Source: Rhodospirillales bacterium (GTDB taxonomy: Bacteria > Pseudomonadota > Alphaproteobacteria > Acetobacterales > Acetobacteraceae). From it: DNA of 41,279 nucleotides. The stretch's first letter is position 1. Each line of letters starts with the position of its first letter. The DNA is taken from NCBI GenBank assembly GCA_018971565.1, contig JAGXAO010000006.1:1-41279 (forward strand), in the 5' to 3' direction. The notes beneath the pieces are model-generated. The model was not told where the DNA came from and searched no databases. It worked only from the letters and a program-made list of their open reading frames with translations. Positions 1 through 9,108 of this stretch are shown here, in pieces. A program made the position numbers and the translations under genes.

Positions 1-43
1 TGTGGCGTTAGCACCGGCCCGGAAACGCCTAAAATAACCGGCT

Positions 44-793
44 TCAAAATGCCGCCACGGTGCATGCCGCGCCTTTGGAAGTCAGGTCATCGCAAAAACT
101 CTTTGCGGCATCGGCCGAGGCAAACCCGCCAACCCGCAACCGCCAGATGCTTTGGCCATTTACAATTGCCGGTATAATCTCGGGTTGCCGGCCGTTCATC
201 ACATCCGGGAATTTCTGCTGAAGCTGCACCCAAATGGCCAACACACCGTCTTCGGTGCTGGTAGCGGCAAGCTGCACGGCGGTCATGCTTTTCGCGGCGG
301 CGGCACTGGTTGCGATGGAACCAGGCCGGGGCACTTGAGAGGAAGCCGGAACAACGCTTTTGGGTTCGTCTGAAGCCGCGGAAGGCGCGGCCGGGGGTGG
401 AGGAGTGACCGTCTGCGCCGCCGATACCGTTTGGGTCTGCTGATTAAGCCCGGCTGCCTGGTTTAATGCCGCGATATCTGGCACCTGCGTGGCCGGTGCC
501 AGATGCGGCGCGCCACCAGCATCCATATCTCCGGACATGATGGGGACATTCGCCCCCGGCACCACCATTCCTCCAGGGTCAGCCGGAACCACGCGCAGGG
601 GCGTGGCGGGAGGGTCGATCACCGGTGGCGGACCAAAGGTATATGGATGGATGCCACTCCACGCCCAGGCGACGAGAATAACCAGCACCGACACGCCACC
701 CGCCGCGATGGCCATGCGCTGGATCGCAGGGTCCACCCGCTGCCCCTTGGCGCGGTGCGGACGGTACAGGAAATCGTCGTCTTCCTCCTGCAA
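44..793 (-). CDS. SPOR-domain cell-envelope protein
   Basis: 249-aa bitopic membrane protein. Residues 1-26 form a charged cytoplasmic stretch. Residues about 27-46 (MAIAAGGVSVLVILVAWAWS) are one transmembrane helix. A long Pro/Ala-rich periplasmic linker follows, and a C-terminal domain of about 75 residues (from about 175) ends in SKGAACTVAAF. The C-terminal part looks like a SPOR repeat (IWVQLQQKFPD, WRLRVGGFASADAAKSFCDDL), a fold that binds denuded peptidoglycan glycans at division sites. It lies 3 nt downstream of argS and is probably co-transcribed with dgt-argS. The family and topology are well supported; the exact partner is unknown. Confidence 0.85.
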   Translation of the reverse strand: MQEEDDDFLYRPHRAKGQRVDPAIQRMAIAAGGVSVLVILVAWAWSGIHPYTFGPPPVIDPPATPLRVVPADPGGMVVPGANVPIMSGDMDAGGAPHLAPATQVPDIAALNQAAGLNQQTQTVSAAQTVTPPPPAAPSAASDEPKSVVPASSQVPRPGSIATSAAAAKSMTAVQLAATSTEDGVLAIWVQLQQKFPDVMNGRQPEIIPAIVNGQSIWRLRVGGFASADAAKSFCDDLTSKGAACTVAAF

Positions 794-796
794 GTC

Positions 797-2530
797 TTAC
801 CTCATTTCCTCAACCGGGCTTACACCCAGCACGGCAAGGCCAGAACGAAGCACGATGGCGGTGGCCGCCACAAGCCCGATGCGCGCCTTAGTTTCTTCTG
901 GCTTACACTCCTGCAGAAAGCGAAGCGCGGCATTGTCCCGCCCTGCGTTCCAGAGAGCATGAAAATCCGAGGCAAGGTCGTAAAGAAAGAAGGCCACGCG
1001 GTGGGGCTCGCGTGCCTCGGCCGCCTGTTCCACCAAACGCGGCCAGGTGATGAGGCGGCGCAGCAAGGCCATTTCCTCTGGTGCCGTGAGGGTGGAAAAA
1101 TCCGCCTCGGCCGTGGGCCCGGGGGCCGCGCGCAGCACAGAGCGGCAGCGTGCATGGGCATATTGCACGTAAAACACCGGGTTCTCGCGGGTCTGCGCCA
1201 ATGCGGCGTTAAGGTCGAAATCCATCTGCGCGTCGGCCTTGCGCATCAAAATCAGGAAGCGCACCGCATCCGGTCCAACCTCGTCGATCAGGTCCCGCAA
1301 CTCCACGAATGTGCCGGCACGCTTGGACATTTTAACCGGCTCGCCGTCCTTCATCACCTTGACGATCTGGCAGAGCACCACATCCAGCCGCCCGCCAGAA
1401 AGCGCCTTCACCGCCGCCTGCATGCGCTTCACATAGCCGCCGTGGTCCGCACCCAGAACATCGATCAAGTCTGCTTTCGGGCCGCGGATGATCTTGTCGT
1501 TATGGTAAGCGATGTCGTTGGCAAAATAGGTGTATGAGCCGTCGGATTTGGAGACGGGGCGGTCCACATCGTCCCCATATTCGGTGGAGCGGAAAAGTTC
1601 CTGCTCGCGGGGTTCCCAATCCTCTGGCGTCTTGCCCTTGGGCGGTTCCAGAATGCCGCGATAGATCAGCCCTTTCTCGCGCAGCGTGTTCAAGCCGCGC
1701 TCCACCCCGCCATTCTCGACCAGGCTGCGCTCTGAGGAAAACACATCATGCCGCACGCCCAGCGCGGCAAGGTCTTCGCGGATCATGGCCATCATGTGGT
1801 CGATGGCGAAATCCCGGAACAAATCCAGCCATTTGGCCTCCGGGGTTTCGGCAAATTCATCGCAGTATTTTTCAACCAGCGCCGCGCCGATGGGAATGAG
1901 ATACGCCCCGCCATATTGCATGCCGCCGGGCACGGTTTCGATATAGGCTTCCGGCGAGAGCTTCAGCGCTTCCAGGTAACGGACATAGACGGAGCGGGCC
2001 AAGGCCAGCACCTGCGCCCCGGCATCGTTGATGTAATATTCCTTGGTAACGTCGTAACCCGCCTTGGTGAGCAGGTTGGCCAGGGCGTCGCCCACCACGG
2101 CCCCACGGCAATGGCCCACATGCAGCGGCCCGGTGGGGTTGGCCGAAACATACTCAACATTGATCTTGTGGCCCCGGGAGGCGCCCCGGCCGTAAGCCTC
2201 CTGGGCGGCAAGGACCACAGGCAACTGCGCCAGCAGCAAAGAAGGCGAAAGGGTGAGGTTCACAAAGCCCGGCCCCGCCGCCTCGGCCTTGGCGATGCCT
2301 GAGCGCCCGTTCAACGCCTCCACCAGCCCGGCGGCCAGCTCGCGCGGGTTCTTGCCCGCCGGCTTGGCGGCAATCATGGCTGCATTTGTCGCCATATCCC
2401 CATGGGCGGGGTCTTTGGTCGGCGTCACTTCCACGCGGGCCAGAATTTCCGGCGCCAGGCCTGGGGCCAAAGCTTCCAGGGCGGTCAGAACCTCGCCACG
2501 CATGGCGGCAAACAGATTTTCGTCTTGCAT
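797..2530 (-). CDS. argS: arginyl-tRNA synthetase
   Basis: Class I aminoacyl-tRNA synthetase charging tRNA-Arg in the cytoplasm. An N-terminal Arg-tRNA-synthetase domain precedes the HIGH-type motif [17 protein letters not shown] near residue 140. KMSK ([13 protein letters not shown]) follows around two thirds of the way along, and a DALR anticodon-binding domain ends in [14 protein letters not shown]. The ORF track begins at a TTG at 2542. I prefer the ATG at 2530 (MQDENLF), which is preceded by a purine-rich GAGAGATAAG stretch and gives 577 aa, normal for the family. It starts 8 nt after the dgt stop, so dgt-argS-SPOR forms one leftward operon. Confidence 0.97.
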   Translation of the reverse strand: MQDENLFAAMRGEVLTALEALAPGLAPEILARVEVTPTKDPAHGDMATNAAMIAAKPAGKNPRELAAGLVEALNGRSGIAKAEAAGPGFVNLTLSPSLLLAQLPVVLAAQEAYGRGASRGHKINVEYVSANPTGPLHVGHCRGAVVGDALANLLTKAGYDVTKEYYINDAGAQVLALARSVYVRYLEALKLSPEAYIETVPGGMQYGGAYLIPIGAALVEKYCDEFAETPEAKWLDLFRDFAIDHMMAMIREDLAALGVRHDVFSSERSLVENGGVERGLNTLREKGLIYRGILEPPKGKTPEDWEPREQELFRSTEYGDDVDRPVSKSDGSYTYFANDIAYHNDKIIRGPKADLIDVLGADHGGYVKRMQAAVKALSGGRLDVVLCQIVKVMKDGEPVKMSKRAGTFVELRDLIDEVGPDAVRFLILMRKADAQMDFDLNAALAQTRENPVFYVQYAHARCRSVLRAAPGPTAEADFSTLTAPEEMALLRRLITWPRLVEQAAEAREPHRVAFFLYDLASDFHALWNAGRDNAALRFLQECKPEETKARIGLVAATAIVLRSGLAVLGVSPVEEMR

Positions 2531-2538
2531 CTTATCTC

Positions 2539-3681
2539 TCAAGCGGGGACCGACGGATCGGTCAAACGGGAAAATTCATCCAAAGCGTAACGGTCGGTCA
2601 TGCCGGCCACATAATCACGCACCGTGGCGGCGGCCTCCGGCGTTTCACCCCTGCCTGCCCGCTCGCGCCAGTCATCCGGCAGCAGGTCCGGCTTGTGCAG
2701 CAGCAGGCTGCCCAAAGTGCGCGTCACGTTCATGCATTTATGGTTCATGCGGTTCAGCTTCCAATGTCGGTACATCCGCGCCATCAAGAAACGTTTCAGC
2801 TCGATATTCACCACCCGGATTTCTTCAGAAAAGCCGATGACCGGGCCGGCGGCGGCACGGATATCCACGGCGGATCGCGGAGCCAGAGCAGCCAGGCGGC
2901 GGGCGCTCTCGGCCAGGGCGTCATGCACCAGGCAGTTGATCACCCGGCGGCTCAGCTCAGCGCGGATGCGATGTGGCTGGTCTGTTAGCTTCCGGGCTTC
3001 CCGGATCAGGTCGCCGATAACGGGGAGCGGCAGAATATCCTCGAAGCTGAACAGCCCCGCGCGCAAACCATCGTCCAGGTCATGCGTGTTATAGGCAATA
3101 TCGTCCGAAAAGGCTGCGATCTGCGCCTCGCCGGATGTCTGGCGGGAGAGGTCCAGGGATAAATTTGCATTGAAAGCGGCGATGGTCGGCGGCGGATTTT
3201 TCAACGGGCCGTTATGTTTGGCCAGCCCTTCCAGGCTCTCCCAGGTAAGGTTCAGCCCGTCAAACGCCGCATAACGTTGCTCCAGCAGTGTCACCACGCG
3301 AAAGCTCTGATCGTTATGGTCGAACCCGCCGAAATCCCTCAGCGCCTCGTCCAGCCCTTTCTCGCCCGCATGGCCGAAGGGCGGGTGGCCAAGGTCATGC
3401 GCCAAAGCCAGGCACTCAGTTAGGTCTTCATCGAAACCCAAAGCGCGGGCGATGGCGCGGGCAATCTGTGCCACTTCCAGGCTATGCGTCAGCCGCGTGC
3501 GGTAAAAATCACCCTCCCGGTTGATGAACACCTGGGTTTTATATTGCAGCTTGCGGAAGGCCGAACAGTGGACAACGCGGTCACGGTCGCGCTGGTAGGG
3601 GCTGCGGTCGTCCGAGCGGGCTTGCTCATACATGCGCCCGCGCGTTTGCTCTTCCTGCACGGCATAGGGGGCTTTCATCAT
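2539..3681 (-). CDS. dgt: dGTPase-like HD-domain triphosphohydrolase
   Basis: Deoxyguanosinetriphosphate triphosphohydrolase-like protein, expected to hydrolyse dNTPs to deoxynucleosides and tripolyphosphate. The HD metal site is visible: [20 protein letters not shown], then [20 protein letters not shown]. The later [18 protein letters not shown] is also typical. The N-terminal [28 protein letters not shown] matches the proteobacterial type 2 subfamily. The track start at 3717 runs into the divergent erpA promoter region; the tandem ATGs at 3681/3678 ([12 protein letters not shown]) fit family starts better, giving about 380 aa. It is the first gene of the dgt-argS-SPOR operon. Confidence 0.93.
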   Translation of the reverse strand: MMKAPYAVQEEQTRGRMYEQARSDDRSPYQRDRDRVVHCSAFRKLQYKTQVFINREGDFYRTRLTHSLEVAQIARAIARALGFDEDLTECLALAHDLGHPPFGHAGEKGLDEALRDFGGFDHNDQSFRVVTLLEQRYAAFDGLNLTWESLEGLAKHNGPLKNPPPTIAAFNANLSLDLSRQTSGEAQIAAFSDDIAYNTHDLDDGLRAGLFSFEDILPLPVIGDLIREARKLTDQPHRIRAELSRRVINCLVHDALAESARRLAALAPRSAVDIRAAAGPVIGFSEEIRVVNIELKRFLMARMYRHWKLNRMNHKCMNVTRTLGSLLLHKPDLLPDDWRERAGRGETPEAAATVRDYVAGMTDRYALDEFSRLTDPSVPA

Positions 3682-3707
3682 GGGCAGGGCTTTACCCCTG
3701 CTTGGCC

Positions 3708-3736
3708 TTACCTCCAAGGCCCCGGCGCGCTATATA
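3708..3736 (+). promoter_or_regulatory. candidate promoter for erpA-like gene
   Basis: A -10-like TATATA at 3731-3736 lies 17 nt after a weak -35-like TTACCT at 3708-3713, between divergent dgt and the A-type carrier gene. Transcription from it would begin around 3743, the A of the ATG, implying a leaderless or nearly leaderless mRNA. The -35 match is poor, so this is tentative. Confidence 0.35.
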
Positions 3737-3742
3737 TGGCGC

Positions 3743-4084
3743 ATGAGCGATGTGATTGCCCCTTTTGCCCTTTCCGCCGCAGCCGCCGCCAGGGTGGCCG
3801 AAATTCTGGCCGACGACCCTGCCGCGAAGGCATTGCGGGTGGAAGTGCTGGCTGGCGGCTGTTCCGGGCTGCAATATAAATTCGACCTGACGGACACCAA
3901 GGCCCAGGACGACATCGTGCTGGAACGCGGCGGCGCCATTGTGTTCGTGGACCCGGTGAGCCTGGATTTTCTGAGCGGGGCGGAGCTGGATTTTAATGAC
4001 TCGCTGATGGGTGCGCATTTTCTGGTGAAAAACCCGAACGCCACCTCTTCCTGCGGCTGCGGCACGTCCTTTTCCGTTGATTAA
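3743..4084 (+). CDS. erpA: A-type iron-sulfur cluster carrier (IscA/ErpA family)
   Basis: 113-aa HesB/IscA-family protein that carries and delivers Fe-S clusters to apoproteins. The three conserved cysteines are present: GGCSGLQY in the middle and SSCGCGTSFSVD at the C-terminus. FVDPVSLDFLSGAELDF is also characteristic of the family. The track ORF begins 63 nt earlier, but ATG 3743 (MSDVIAPFALS) matches family length and avoids extending into the dgt promoter. It overlaps xthA by 8 nt. A second A-type protein (sufA) lies about 0.8 kb away on the other strand. ErpA is an inference; a plain IscA cannot be excluded. Confidence 0.85.
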   Translation: MSDVIAPFALSAAAAARVAEILADDPAAKALRVEVLAGGCSGLQYKFDLTDTKAQDDIVLERGGAIVFVDPVSLDFLSGAELDFNDSLMGAHFLVKNPNATSSCGCGTSFSVD

Positions 4085-4853
4085 AATCACCACGTGGAAC
4101 GTAAACTCCGTCCGCACGCGCGAGGCGCATGTGGCGGATTTTCTGGCGCGCGAGCAGCCGGATTTTCTGCTGCTGCAAGAAATCAAATGCGAGGCGCATC
4201 AATTCCCTGCCATGGCGTTCTCGGCGCTGGGTTACGAGGCGGCCGTTGTGGGGCAGAAATCATATAACGGCGTCGCTATCCTGCATAAAGGCGGCGCGGA
4301 AGTAACGCACAGGCGTCTGCCTGGTATGTATGAGGAAGATTCCCATGCACGCTTCGTGGAGGTGAAGGCGAGAGGGATGAAGATTGGCGGGCTGTATCTG
4401 CCCAACGGCAATTCCGGCGCCGATGCAGGCTACCAGTACAAGCTGCACTGGATGGCGGCGTTGCGCGAACACGCGGCGGCGATGATGGCAGTGGATGAGG
4501 ATTTCATCCTGGCCGGGGATTATAATGTGTGCCCGACAGACGCTGATTTCGCACCCCGCGCCCTGCCCGCGAATGACGCGCTGATCCGCCCGGAAACCCG
4601 CGCGGCGTTTCACGCGCTGCTGCATACCGGGCTGACGGAGGCGGTGCGCGCTCTGCACCCGAAAGAAACAATCTATACTTTCTGGGATTACCAGGCGGGC
4701 GCATGGGACCGCAATTCCGGCCTGCGGATAGACCACGCACTACTCTCGCCCCGGCTGGCAGAACGGCTGGAGAGCGTGACCATCCACAAGGATGAGCGCG
4801 CTAAAACCCAACCAAGCGACCACGTGCCGGTGAGCGTGGTGCTGGTGGCTTAA
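4077..4853 (+). CDS. xthA: exodeoxyribonuclease III
   Basis: 258-aa endonuclease/exonuclease/phosphatase-fold AP endonuclease and 3'-5' exonuclease for base-excision repair. Motifs in order: ITTWNVNSVRTR at the N-terminus, LLLQEIKC (metal-binding Glu), NGVAIL, LAGDYNVCPTDAD, FWDYQAGAWDRNSGLRIDH, and the catalytic QPSDHVPVSVVL at the C-terminus. The start is TTG (TTGATTAAAATC) overlapping the erpA stop by 8 nt; the following residues are exactly where XthA proteins begin, so the unusual start is credible and suggests translational coupling. It ends 3 nt from the convergent sufA stop. Confidence 0.95.
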   Translation: MIKITTWNVNSVRTREAHVADFLAREQPDFLLLQEIKCEAHQFPAMAFSALGYEAAVVGQKSYNGVAILHKGGAEVTHRRLPGMYEEDSHARFVEVKARGMKIGGLYLPNGNSGADAGYQYKLHWMAALREHAAAMMAVDEDFILAGDYNVCPTDADFAPRALPANDALIRPETRAAFHALLHTGLTEAVRALHPKETIYTFWDYQAGAWDRNSGLRIDHALLSPRLAERLESVTIHKDERAKTQPSDHVPVSVVLVA

Positions 4854-4856
4854 CGA

Positions 4857-5225
4857 TTAAACGTGGAAACTCTCGCCGCAGCCACAGCGGCCTTTCTCGT
4901 TTGGGTTTTCGAAAGTAAAGCCACGAGTTAGCTTATCCTCCCGGTAGTCCATTACCGTGCCGATGAGAAACAAAGTAGCCTTGCGGTCCACCAGCACTGT
5001 AAGATCCTGGGACTTCACGATTTCATCGGTGGGGCTTGGCTCCTCCACCCAGCTCATCTCGTAAGACATCCCGGAGCACCCCTTGGTGCCGACGGAAATA
5101 CGCAACAGCTTGCCCTCCTCGCCACGCGCATAAAGCTGGCGCAGGCGCGCCGCAGCGACATCCGTGAGGGTCATCAACGGCGGGAGTTCACGTTTCTTGG
5201 GTGCGGCGATGTGTGTAACATCCAT
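4857..5225 (-). CDS. sufA: SUF-linked A-type Fe-S carrier
   Basis: 122-aa HesB/IscA-family protein, last gene of the SUF operon. It receives clusters from the SufBCD scaffold and passes them to targets. The cysteine ligands are in GTKGCSGMSYEMSW and in the C-terminal RCGCGESFHV. The N-terminal extension MDVTHIAAPKKRELPP is variable in the family. It starts 9 nt after the sufT stop, so it is co-transcribed with it. SufA is assigned mainly from operon context, since sequence alone does not separate SufA from IscA reliably. Confidence 0.9.
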   Translation of the reverse strand: MDVTHIAAPKKRELPPLMTLTDVAAARLRQLYARGEEGKLLRISVGTKGCSGMSYEMSWVEEPSPTDEIVKSQDLTVLVDRKATLFLIGTVMDYREDKLTRGFTFENPNEKGRCGCGESFHV

Positions 5226-5234
5226 GATCTTACC

Positions 5235-5612
5235 TCAAAACATATTCAGAGAAAGGCGGGCTTCCTCGCTCATGCGGCTCTGGTCCCATGGCGGGTCCCA
5301 AACGGTATCGACTGTTATGTCGCCCACGCCGTCGATCTGGGCGATGGCGCCGCGGACCATCTCCGGCAGCTCCTGTGCGGAGGGGCAGCCGGGGGCGGTG
5401 AGTGTCATTTCAACCTTCACATCGCCGGTCTCGGCGATCTCGATCGCATAGATCAGGCCGAGTTCATAAATATTCACCGGGATTTCGGGGTCGTACACCG
5501 TGCAGATTGCGCCAATCACAGCTTCCTCAGAAACGCGCGGCGCGGTTTCGCCATCGGGCGTCCAACTTGTTACTGGCTGCATCTGCTCCAGCTCGGGTTT
5601 AATCTCAGCCAT
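5235..5612 (-). CDS. sufT: SUF system DUF59 (MIP18-like) protein SufT
   Basis: 125-aa MIP18/DUF59-family protein implicated in Fe-S cluster maturation. The core runs VIGAICTVYDPEIPVNIYEL, then KVEMTLTAPGCPSAQELPEM with the conserved cysteine, and finally VDTVWDPPWDQSRMSEEAR, all typical of the SUF-associated subfamily. The track start at 5723 lies inside sufU. ATG 5612 (MAEIKPELEQ) removes this long overlap, leaving 8 nt with sufU, and gives normal length. It sits between sufU and sufA. Confidence 0.92.
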   Translation of the reverse strand: MAEIKPELEQMQPVTSWTPDGETAPRVSEEAVIGAICTVYDPEIPVNIYELGLIYAIEIAETGDVKVEMTLTAPGCPSAQELPEMVRGAIAQIDGVGDITVDTVWDPPWDQSRMSEEARLSLNMF

Positions 5613-6030
5613 TGACAGCGCCTCCTGTGCTTCCGGCTCTGGTAATGGCATCTCGGAGGGCGCTCCATGGGAGCGTCGCGCACCGAACGCGGGAAGGATA
5701 TTGCGCAATGCCTGCAAGCGCATTCAGGTCTCCCAATTCCGGGTTTTGTTCGCCCGTTTGCACTAAACGTTCGAACTTGTCTGACAATATGGCGATTTCA
5801 TCAGCGGATTTGCTGATGGCCGCCTCGCACATCAGCTCCGCGCTGGCGGCAAGGATGGCGCAGCCCTGCGCCTCATGCCGCAGATGCGTGCCGTTGAGAA
5901 AAACGCTGATCTTGTCGCCGCACATACGGTTTTCACTTTGCCCCTCGGCGTTGAACACGGCCGGACGGCCCGCGAAATGCGGGTGGCGAGCACGTTCAAG
6001 CACGATGGATTGGTAAAGCGCCTCACTCAT
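5605..6030 (-). CDS. sufU: SufU-type Fe-S scaffold / sulfur acceptor
   Basis: 141-aa IscU/SufU-fold protein. Conserved cysteines occur in NRMCGDKISVFL, EAQGCAILAASAELM and SRVRCATLPWSAL, the pattern that binds zinc or a cluster and accepts sulfur from the cysteine desulfurase. In SUF operons lacking sufE this protein usually serves as the SufS partner, and no sufE is visible here, which supports that role. Its ATG overlaps the sufS stop by 4 nt. The assignment to SufU rather than IscU rests on the adjacent sufS and absence of iscS/hscAB. Confidence 0.9.
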   Translation of the reverse strand: MSEALYQSIVLERARHPHFAGRPAVFNAEGQSENRMCGDKISVFLNGTHLRHEAQGCAILAASAELMCEAAISKSADEIAILSDKFERLVQTGEQNPELGDLNALAGIAQYPSRVRCATLPWSALRDAITRAGSTGGAVNG

Positions 6031-7265
6031 GCGAAAATCTTCCGCACCCTTTCAAGCCCGGTTGCCAGCGCGTCAATTTCCTCCGGCAGGTTGTAAAGGC
6101 CAAAGGTGGCGCGCGCGGTGCTGGAAACGCCGAGGCGGCCCATAAGCGGTTCCGCGCAATGGTGACCAGCGCGCACGGCAATGCCCTGGCGGTCCAGCAG
6201 CGTGGCGATGTCGTGCGCGTGGGCATCCTTCATCACGAAGGAGAACACGCCGCCGCGGTCCTGCGCGGAACCCAGGATGCGCAGGCCTTCGATCTGGCTG
6301 AGCGTGGCGAGCGCATGTTCCGTGAGATGCTGCTCATGCGCCGCGATGGCTTCGAAGCCGATGGCGCGGACATAATCGATGGCCGCACCAAGCCCGATGG
6401 TTTCGATGATGGCGGGGGTACCAGCCTCGAAACGGTGGGGTGGTTTGGCCCAGGTGGATTTTTCGTATGTCACGCTGGAGATCATGTCCCCGCCACCCAG
6501 GAAAGGCGGCATGGCTTCCAGAATTTCGGCCTTGGCGTAGAGCACGCCGATGCCGGTTGGGCCGTAGAGCTTATGGCCGGAGAACACGTAGAAATCAGCG
6601 TCAATGGCCTGCACATCCACAGCGCGGTGAACAACGGCCTGGGCGCCATCCAGCAAAATCTTCGCCCCGCGTTCGTGCGCAAACTTTGCCAGACGCTCAA
6701 CCGGCGTGTAGGTGCCCAGCACGTTGGACATATGGGTGAGCGCCATCAGCTTCACCTTGCCGTCGGCGAAGACCTTCTCAAGAGAGTTCCAGTCCAGTTC
6801 GCCGGAATCAGTGATCTTGACGATCCGCAGCTCGGTGCCATGGGCGTCGCGCAGCATCTGCCAGGGGACGAGGTTGGCGTGATGTTCCATTTCGGAAACC
6901 GCAACGGCATCCCCCGGCTGCAACGCAGTGCGGCCCCAGGTGTAAGCAACGAGATTGATGCTTTCAGTGGCATTACGGGTGAAGACAATCTCTTCCCGAC
7001 TCGCCGCGTTCAGAAGCTCCGCCACCTTGTCGCGCACATTTTCATACGCATCCGAGGCTTTTTCGGACATGTAATGCAGGCCTCGATGGACATTGGCATA
7101 TTGCTCCTCCATCACGAAGCGCATGGCCTCGATCACCTGTTTCGGCTTCTGCGCGGAGGCACCGGAATCCAGAAACACGAAGGGCTTGCCATGCACTTTC
7201 TGGGACAGGATGGGGAAATCCTGACGGATGGCATGAACATCCAGAGGTAGCAGCGTAGTGCTCAT
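6027..7265 (-). CDS. sufS: cysteine desulfurase SufS
   Basis: PLP-dependent group II cysteine desulfurase, about 412 aa, converting cysteine to alanine and enzyme-bound persulfide. Visible signatures include FVFLDSGASAQKPKQVIEAM, TRNATESINLVAYTWG, the PLP-lysine motif FSGHKLYGPTGIGVLY, and the catalytic-cysteine loop RAGHHCAEPLMGRLGV. The track start is four codons upstream, at 7277; ATG 7265 (MSTTLLPLDVHAIRQDFPIL) overlaps the sufD stop by 4 nt (ATGA) and fits the operon's compact spacing. Confidence 0.97.
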   Translation of the reverse strand: MSTTLLPLDVHAIRQDFPILSQKVHGKPFVFLDSGASAQKPKQVIEAMRFVMEEQYANVHRGLHYMSEKASDAYENVRDKVAELLNAASREEIVFTRNATESINLVAYTWGRTALQPGDAVAVSEMEHHANLVPWQMLRDAHGTELRIVKITDSGELDWNSLEKVFADGKVKLMALTHMSNVLGTYTPVERLAKFAHERGAKILLDGAQAVVHRAVDVQAIDADFYVFSGHKLYGPTGIGVLYAKAEILEAMPPFLGGGDMISSVTYEKSTWAKPPHRFEAGTPAIIETIGLGAAIDYVRAIGFEAIAAHEQHLTEHALATLSQIEGLRILGSAQDRGGVFSFVMKDAHAHDIATLLDRQGIAVRAGHHCAEPLMGRLGVSSTARATFGLYNLPEEIDALATGLERVRKIFA

Positions 7266-8362
7266 TGCCGGCCCCACCAGCTTTCCAGAACCTCCTCAAA
7301 CAGCGCCTTGGAAGCGTCGTGCGTGACGGGCTCCAAAGCCTCCTCAAGAAAGGCGCGGATGAGGATTTGCCGTGCATCCGCCTCGGGGATTCCGCGCGAG
7401 CGCAGATAGAACACCTGCTCCTCATCCAGCGCGCCGATGGTGGCGCCGTGCGAGCATTTCACATCGTCCGCGAAAATTTGCAGCTCGGGTTTGATGTCCA
7501 TCTCCGCATCCGGTGAGAGCAGCAGCGCCTGGCTCATCTGGTAGCCGTCGGTCTTCTGGGCAATCTGGTCCACCTCGATCTTGCCCTGAAACACGCCGCG
7601 CGCACGCCCAGCGAGAACGGATTTCACCGTCTGGCGCGAAGGGCAGTTGGGGGCCTTGTGGCGGATGATGGTGGTGAAATCCCCATGCTGGGTGCCACCC
7701 AGAAGCTGTGCGGCATTCAGGTGCGCCAGCGCATTCTGGCCCAGCAGGTTGGCCTCAATCTCCGTGCGGGAAATCTTGGAACCCAGCGTGAGGCTAAAAT
7801 GCTCGTAGGCGGCATCGCCAGCAATGTCCGCATGGATGCTGGTGGTGTTGAAGGCGTCCGTGCTTTCCTGTTGCAAGCGGAAATGCTGGAACTTCGCCCC
7901 CTGCCCCACTTCAACCTCAAACATCGCGTTCTGCCAGTAGGTGCCTTCGCCTTTATCAAGCTCGATGAGCGTGAGCTTTGCCCCTTGGCCCAGCTTCACG
8001 CGGTGGCGCGGGTGAAACGCGAAGGGCGCCGTACCGGAAGCCTGGGAAACCAATAGCAATTCCCCGGCATCCTGCCCAGCGGGAATTTCGATATTAATGC
8101 CCTCACCTGCATGTTCGGCATTGATGAGCGCCATGGGCTGTGTGCCCCGCACCGCGAACGGCGCGAAGGGCTTGGCATGCGTAAAGCCGGTGGAAAGGGC
8201 CGAGTTCAACGCGCCGTTGAGAAACACCAGGCGCGGAAACGGCAGATCTGGCAGATCCGGTGCGGTTGCCGCCACCGGCGGGGTGCCGAAGCTGATGGCG
8301 GAAAGCGGGCGTAGATCGGTATAGCGCCAGGCTTCCAGCTTGCGGGTGGGCAGAGCATTCAT
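7262..8362 (-). CDS. sufD: Fe-S assembly scaffold subunit SufD
   Basis: 366-aa beta-helical subunit of the SufBC2D scaffold. The N-terminus NALPTRKLEAWRYTDLRPL is typical of SufD. The C-terminal region has KPELQIFADDVKCSHGATIGALDEEQVFYLRSRGI, including the conserved CSHGAT histidine-bearing motif. It lies 2 nt downstream of sufC and overlaps sufS by 4 nt. At 366 aa it is slightly shorter than enterobacterial SufD but complete from N-terminal motif to C-terminal helix. Confidence 0.96.
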   Translation of the reverse strand: MNALPTRKLEAWRYTDLRPLSAISFGTPPVAATAPDLPDLPFPRLVFLNGALNSALSTGFTHAKPFAPFAVRGTQPMALINAEHAGEGINIEIPAGQDAGELLLVSQASGTAPFAFHPRHRVKLGQGAKLTLIELDKGEGTYWQNAMFEVEVGQGAKFQHFRLQQESTDAFNTTSIHADIAGDAAYEHFSLTLGSKISRTEIEANLLGQNALAHLNAAQLLGGTQHGDFTTIIRHKAPNCPSRQTVKSVLAGRARGVFQGKIEVDQIAQKTDGYQMSQALLLSPDAEMDIKPELQIFADDVKCSHGATIGALDEEQVFYLRSRGIPEADARQILIRAFLEEALEPVTHDASKALFEEVLESWWGRQ

Positions 8363-8364
8363 GG

Positions 8365-9108
8365 TCAGGCGGCTTCCAGCCCGGCATAGCCGCTGGCTTC
8401 CAGCTCCTGCGCCAGAGAGGCCGGGCCCGAACGCACGATTTTGCCGCCCGCCAGAACATGCACCATATCCGGCACGATATAATCCAGCAGGCGCTGGTAA
8501 TGGGTGATGACCAGGGCGGAGAATTTTTCATCGCGAAGGGTATTCACGCCTTCCGCTACAATCTTCAGCGCGTCGATATCGAGGCCGGAATCCGTCTCGT
8601 CCAAAATGGCGAGGTGCGGCTTCAGGATAGCCATTTGCAGCATCTCGTTGCGCTTCTTCTCACCGCCGGAAAAGCCGACATTCACGTTGCGCTTCAGGAA
8701 ATCCTCTTTCATCGCCAGTTGCTTCACGGCGCCACGGGCGAGCTTCAGGAAAGCAACGGCATCCAGTTCCTCCTCACCGCGCTTGCGGCGGATGGCATTC
8801 AGCGAGGTGCGGAGAAAGTTAGCATTGCCAACGCCGGGCAGTTCCACCGGGTATTGGAAAGCCAGGAACATGCCGGCGGCGGCACGGTCTTCCGGCTCCA
8901 TCTCCAGAATGTTCTCGCCATTGAACAGCACTTCGCCCTCTGTCACCTCATAGCCATCACGGCCGGAGAGAACGTAGGACAGGGTGGATTTACCCGCGCC
9001 GTTCGGGCCCATGATGGCATGGATTTCACCATCGGGGATGGTGAGCGTTACACCTTTCAGGATTTCCGCATCGCCGATACGCGCATGCAAATTCTTGATC
9101 TCAAGCAT
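8365..9108 (-). CDS. sufC: Fe-S assembly ATPase SufC
   Basis: 247-aa soluble ABC-type ATPase that drives conformational change in the SufBCD scaffold. Walker A is GPNGAGKST, the signature is [13 protein letters not shown], Walker B is [16 protein letters not shown], and the switch histidine sits in [14 protein letters not shown]. The missing membrane domains and the neighbouring sufB and sufD distinguish it from transport ATPases. Its ATG overlaps the sufB stop by one nucleotide (TGATG), implying tight translational coupling. Confidence 0.98.
   Translation of the reverse strand: MLEIKNLHARIGDAEILKGVTLTIPDGEIHAIMGPNGAGKSTLSYVLSGRDGYEVTEGEVLFNGENILEMEPEDRAAAGMFLAFQYPVELPGVGNANFLRTSLNAIRRKRGEEELDAVAFLKLARGAVKQLAMKEDFLKRNVNVGFSGGEKKRNEMLQMAILKPHLAILDETDSGLDIDALKIVAEGVNTLRDEKFSALVITHYQRLLDYIVPDMVHVLAGGKIVRSGPASLAQELEASGYAGLEAA

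Noticed and set aside
503-1537. Long plus-strand ORF of 344 aa opposite the SPOR gene and argS
   Set aside because: It is antisense to two well-supported genes, with histidine/arginine-rich shadow composition and no family motifs.
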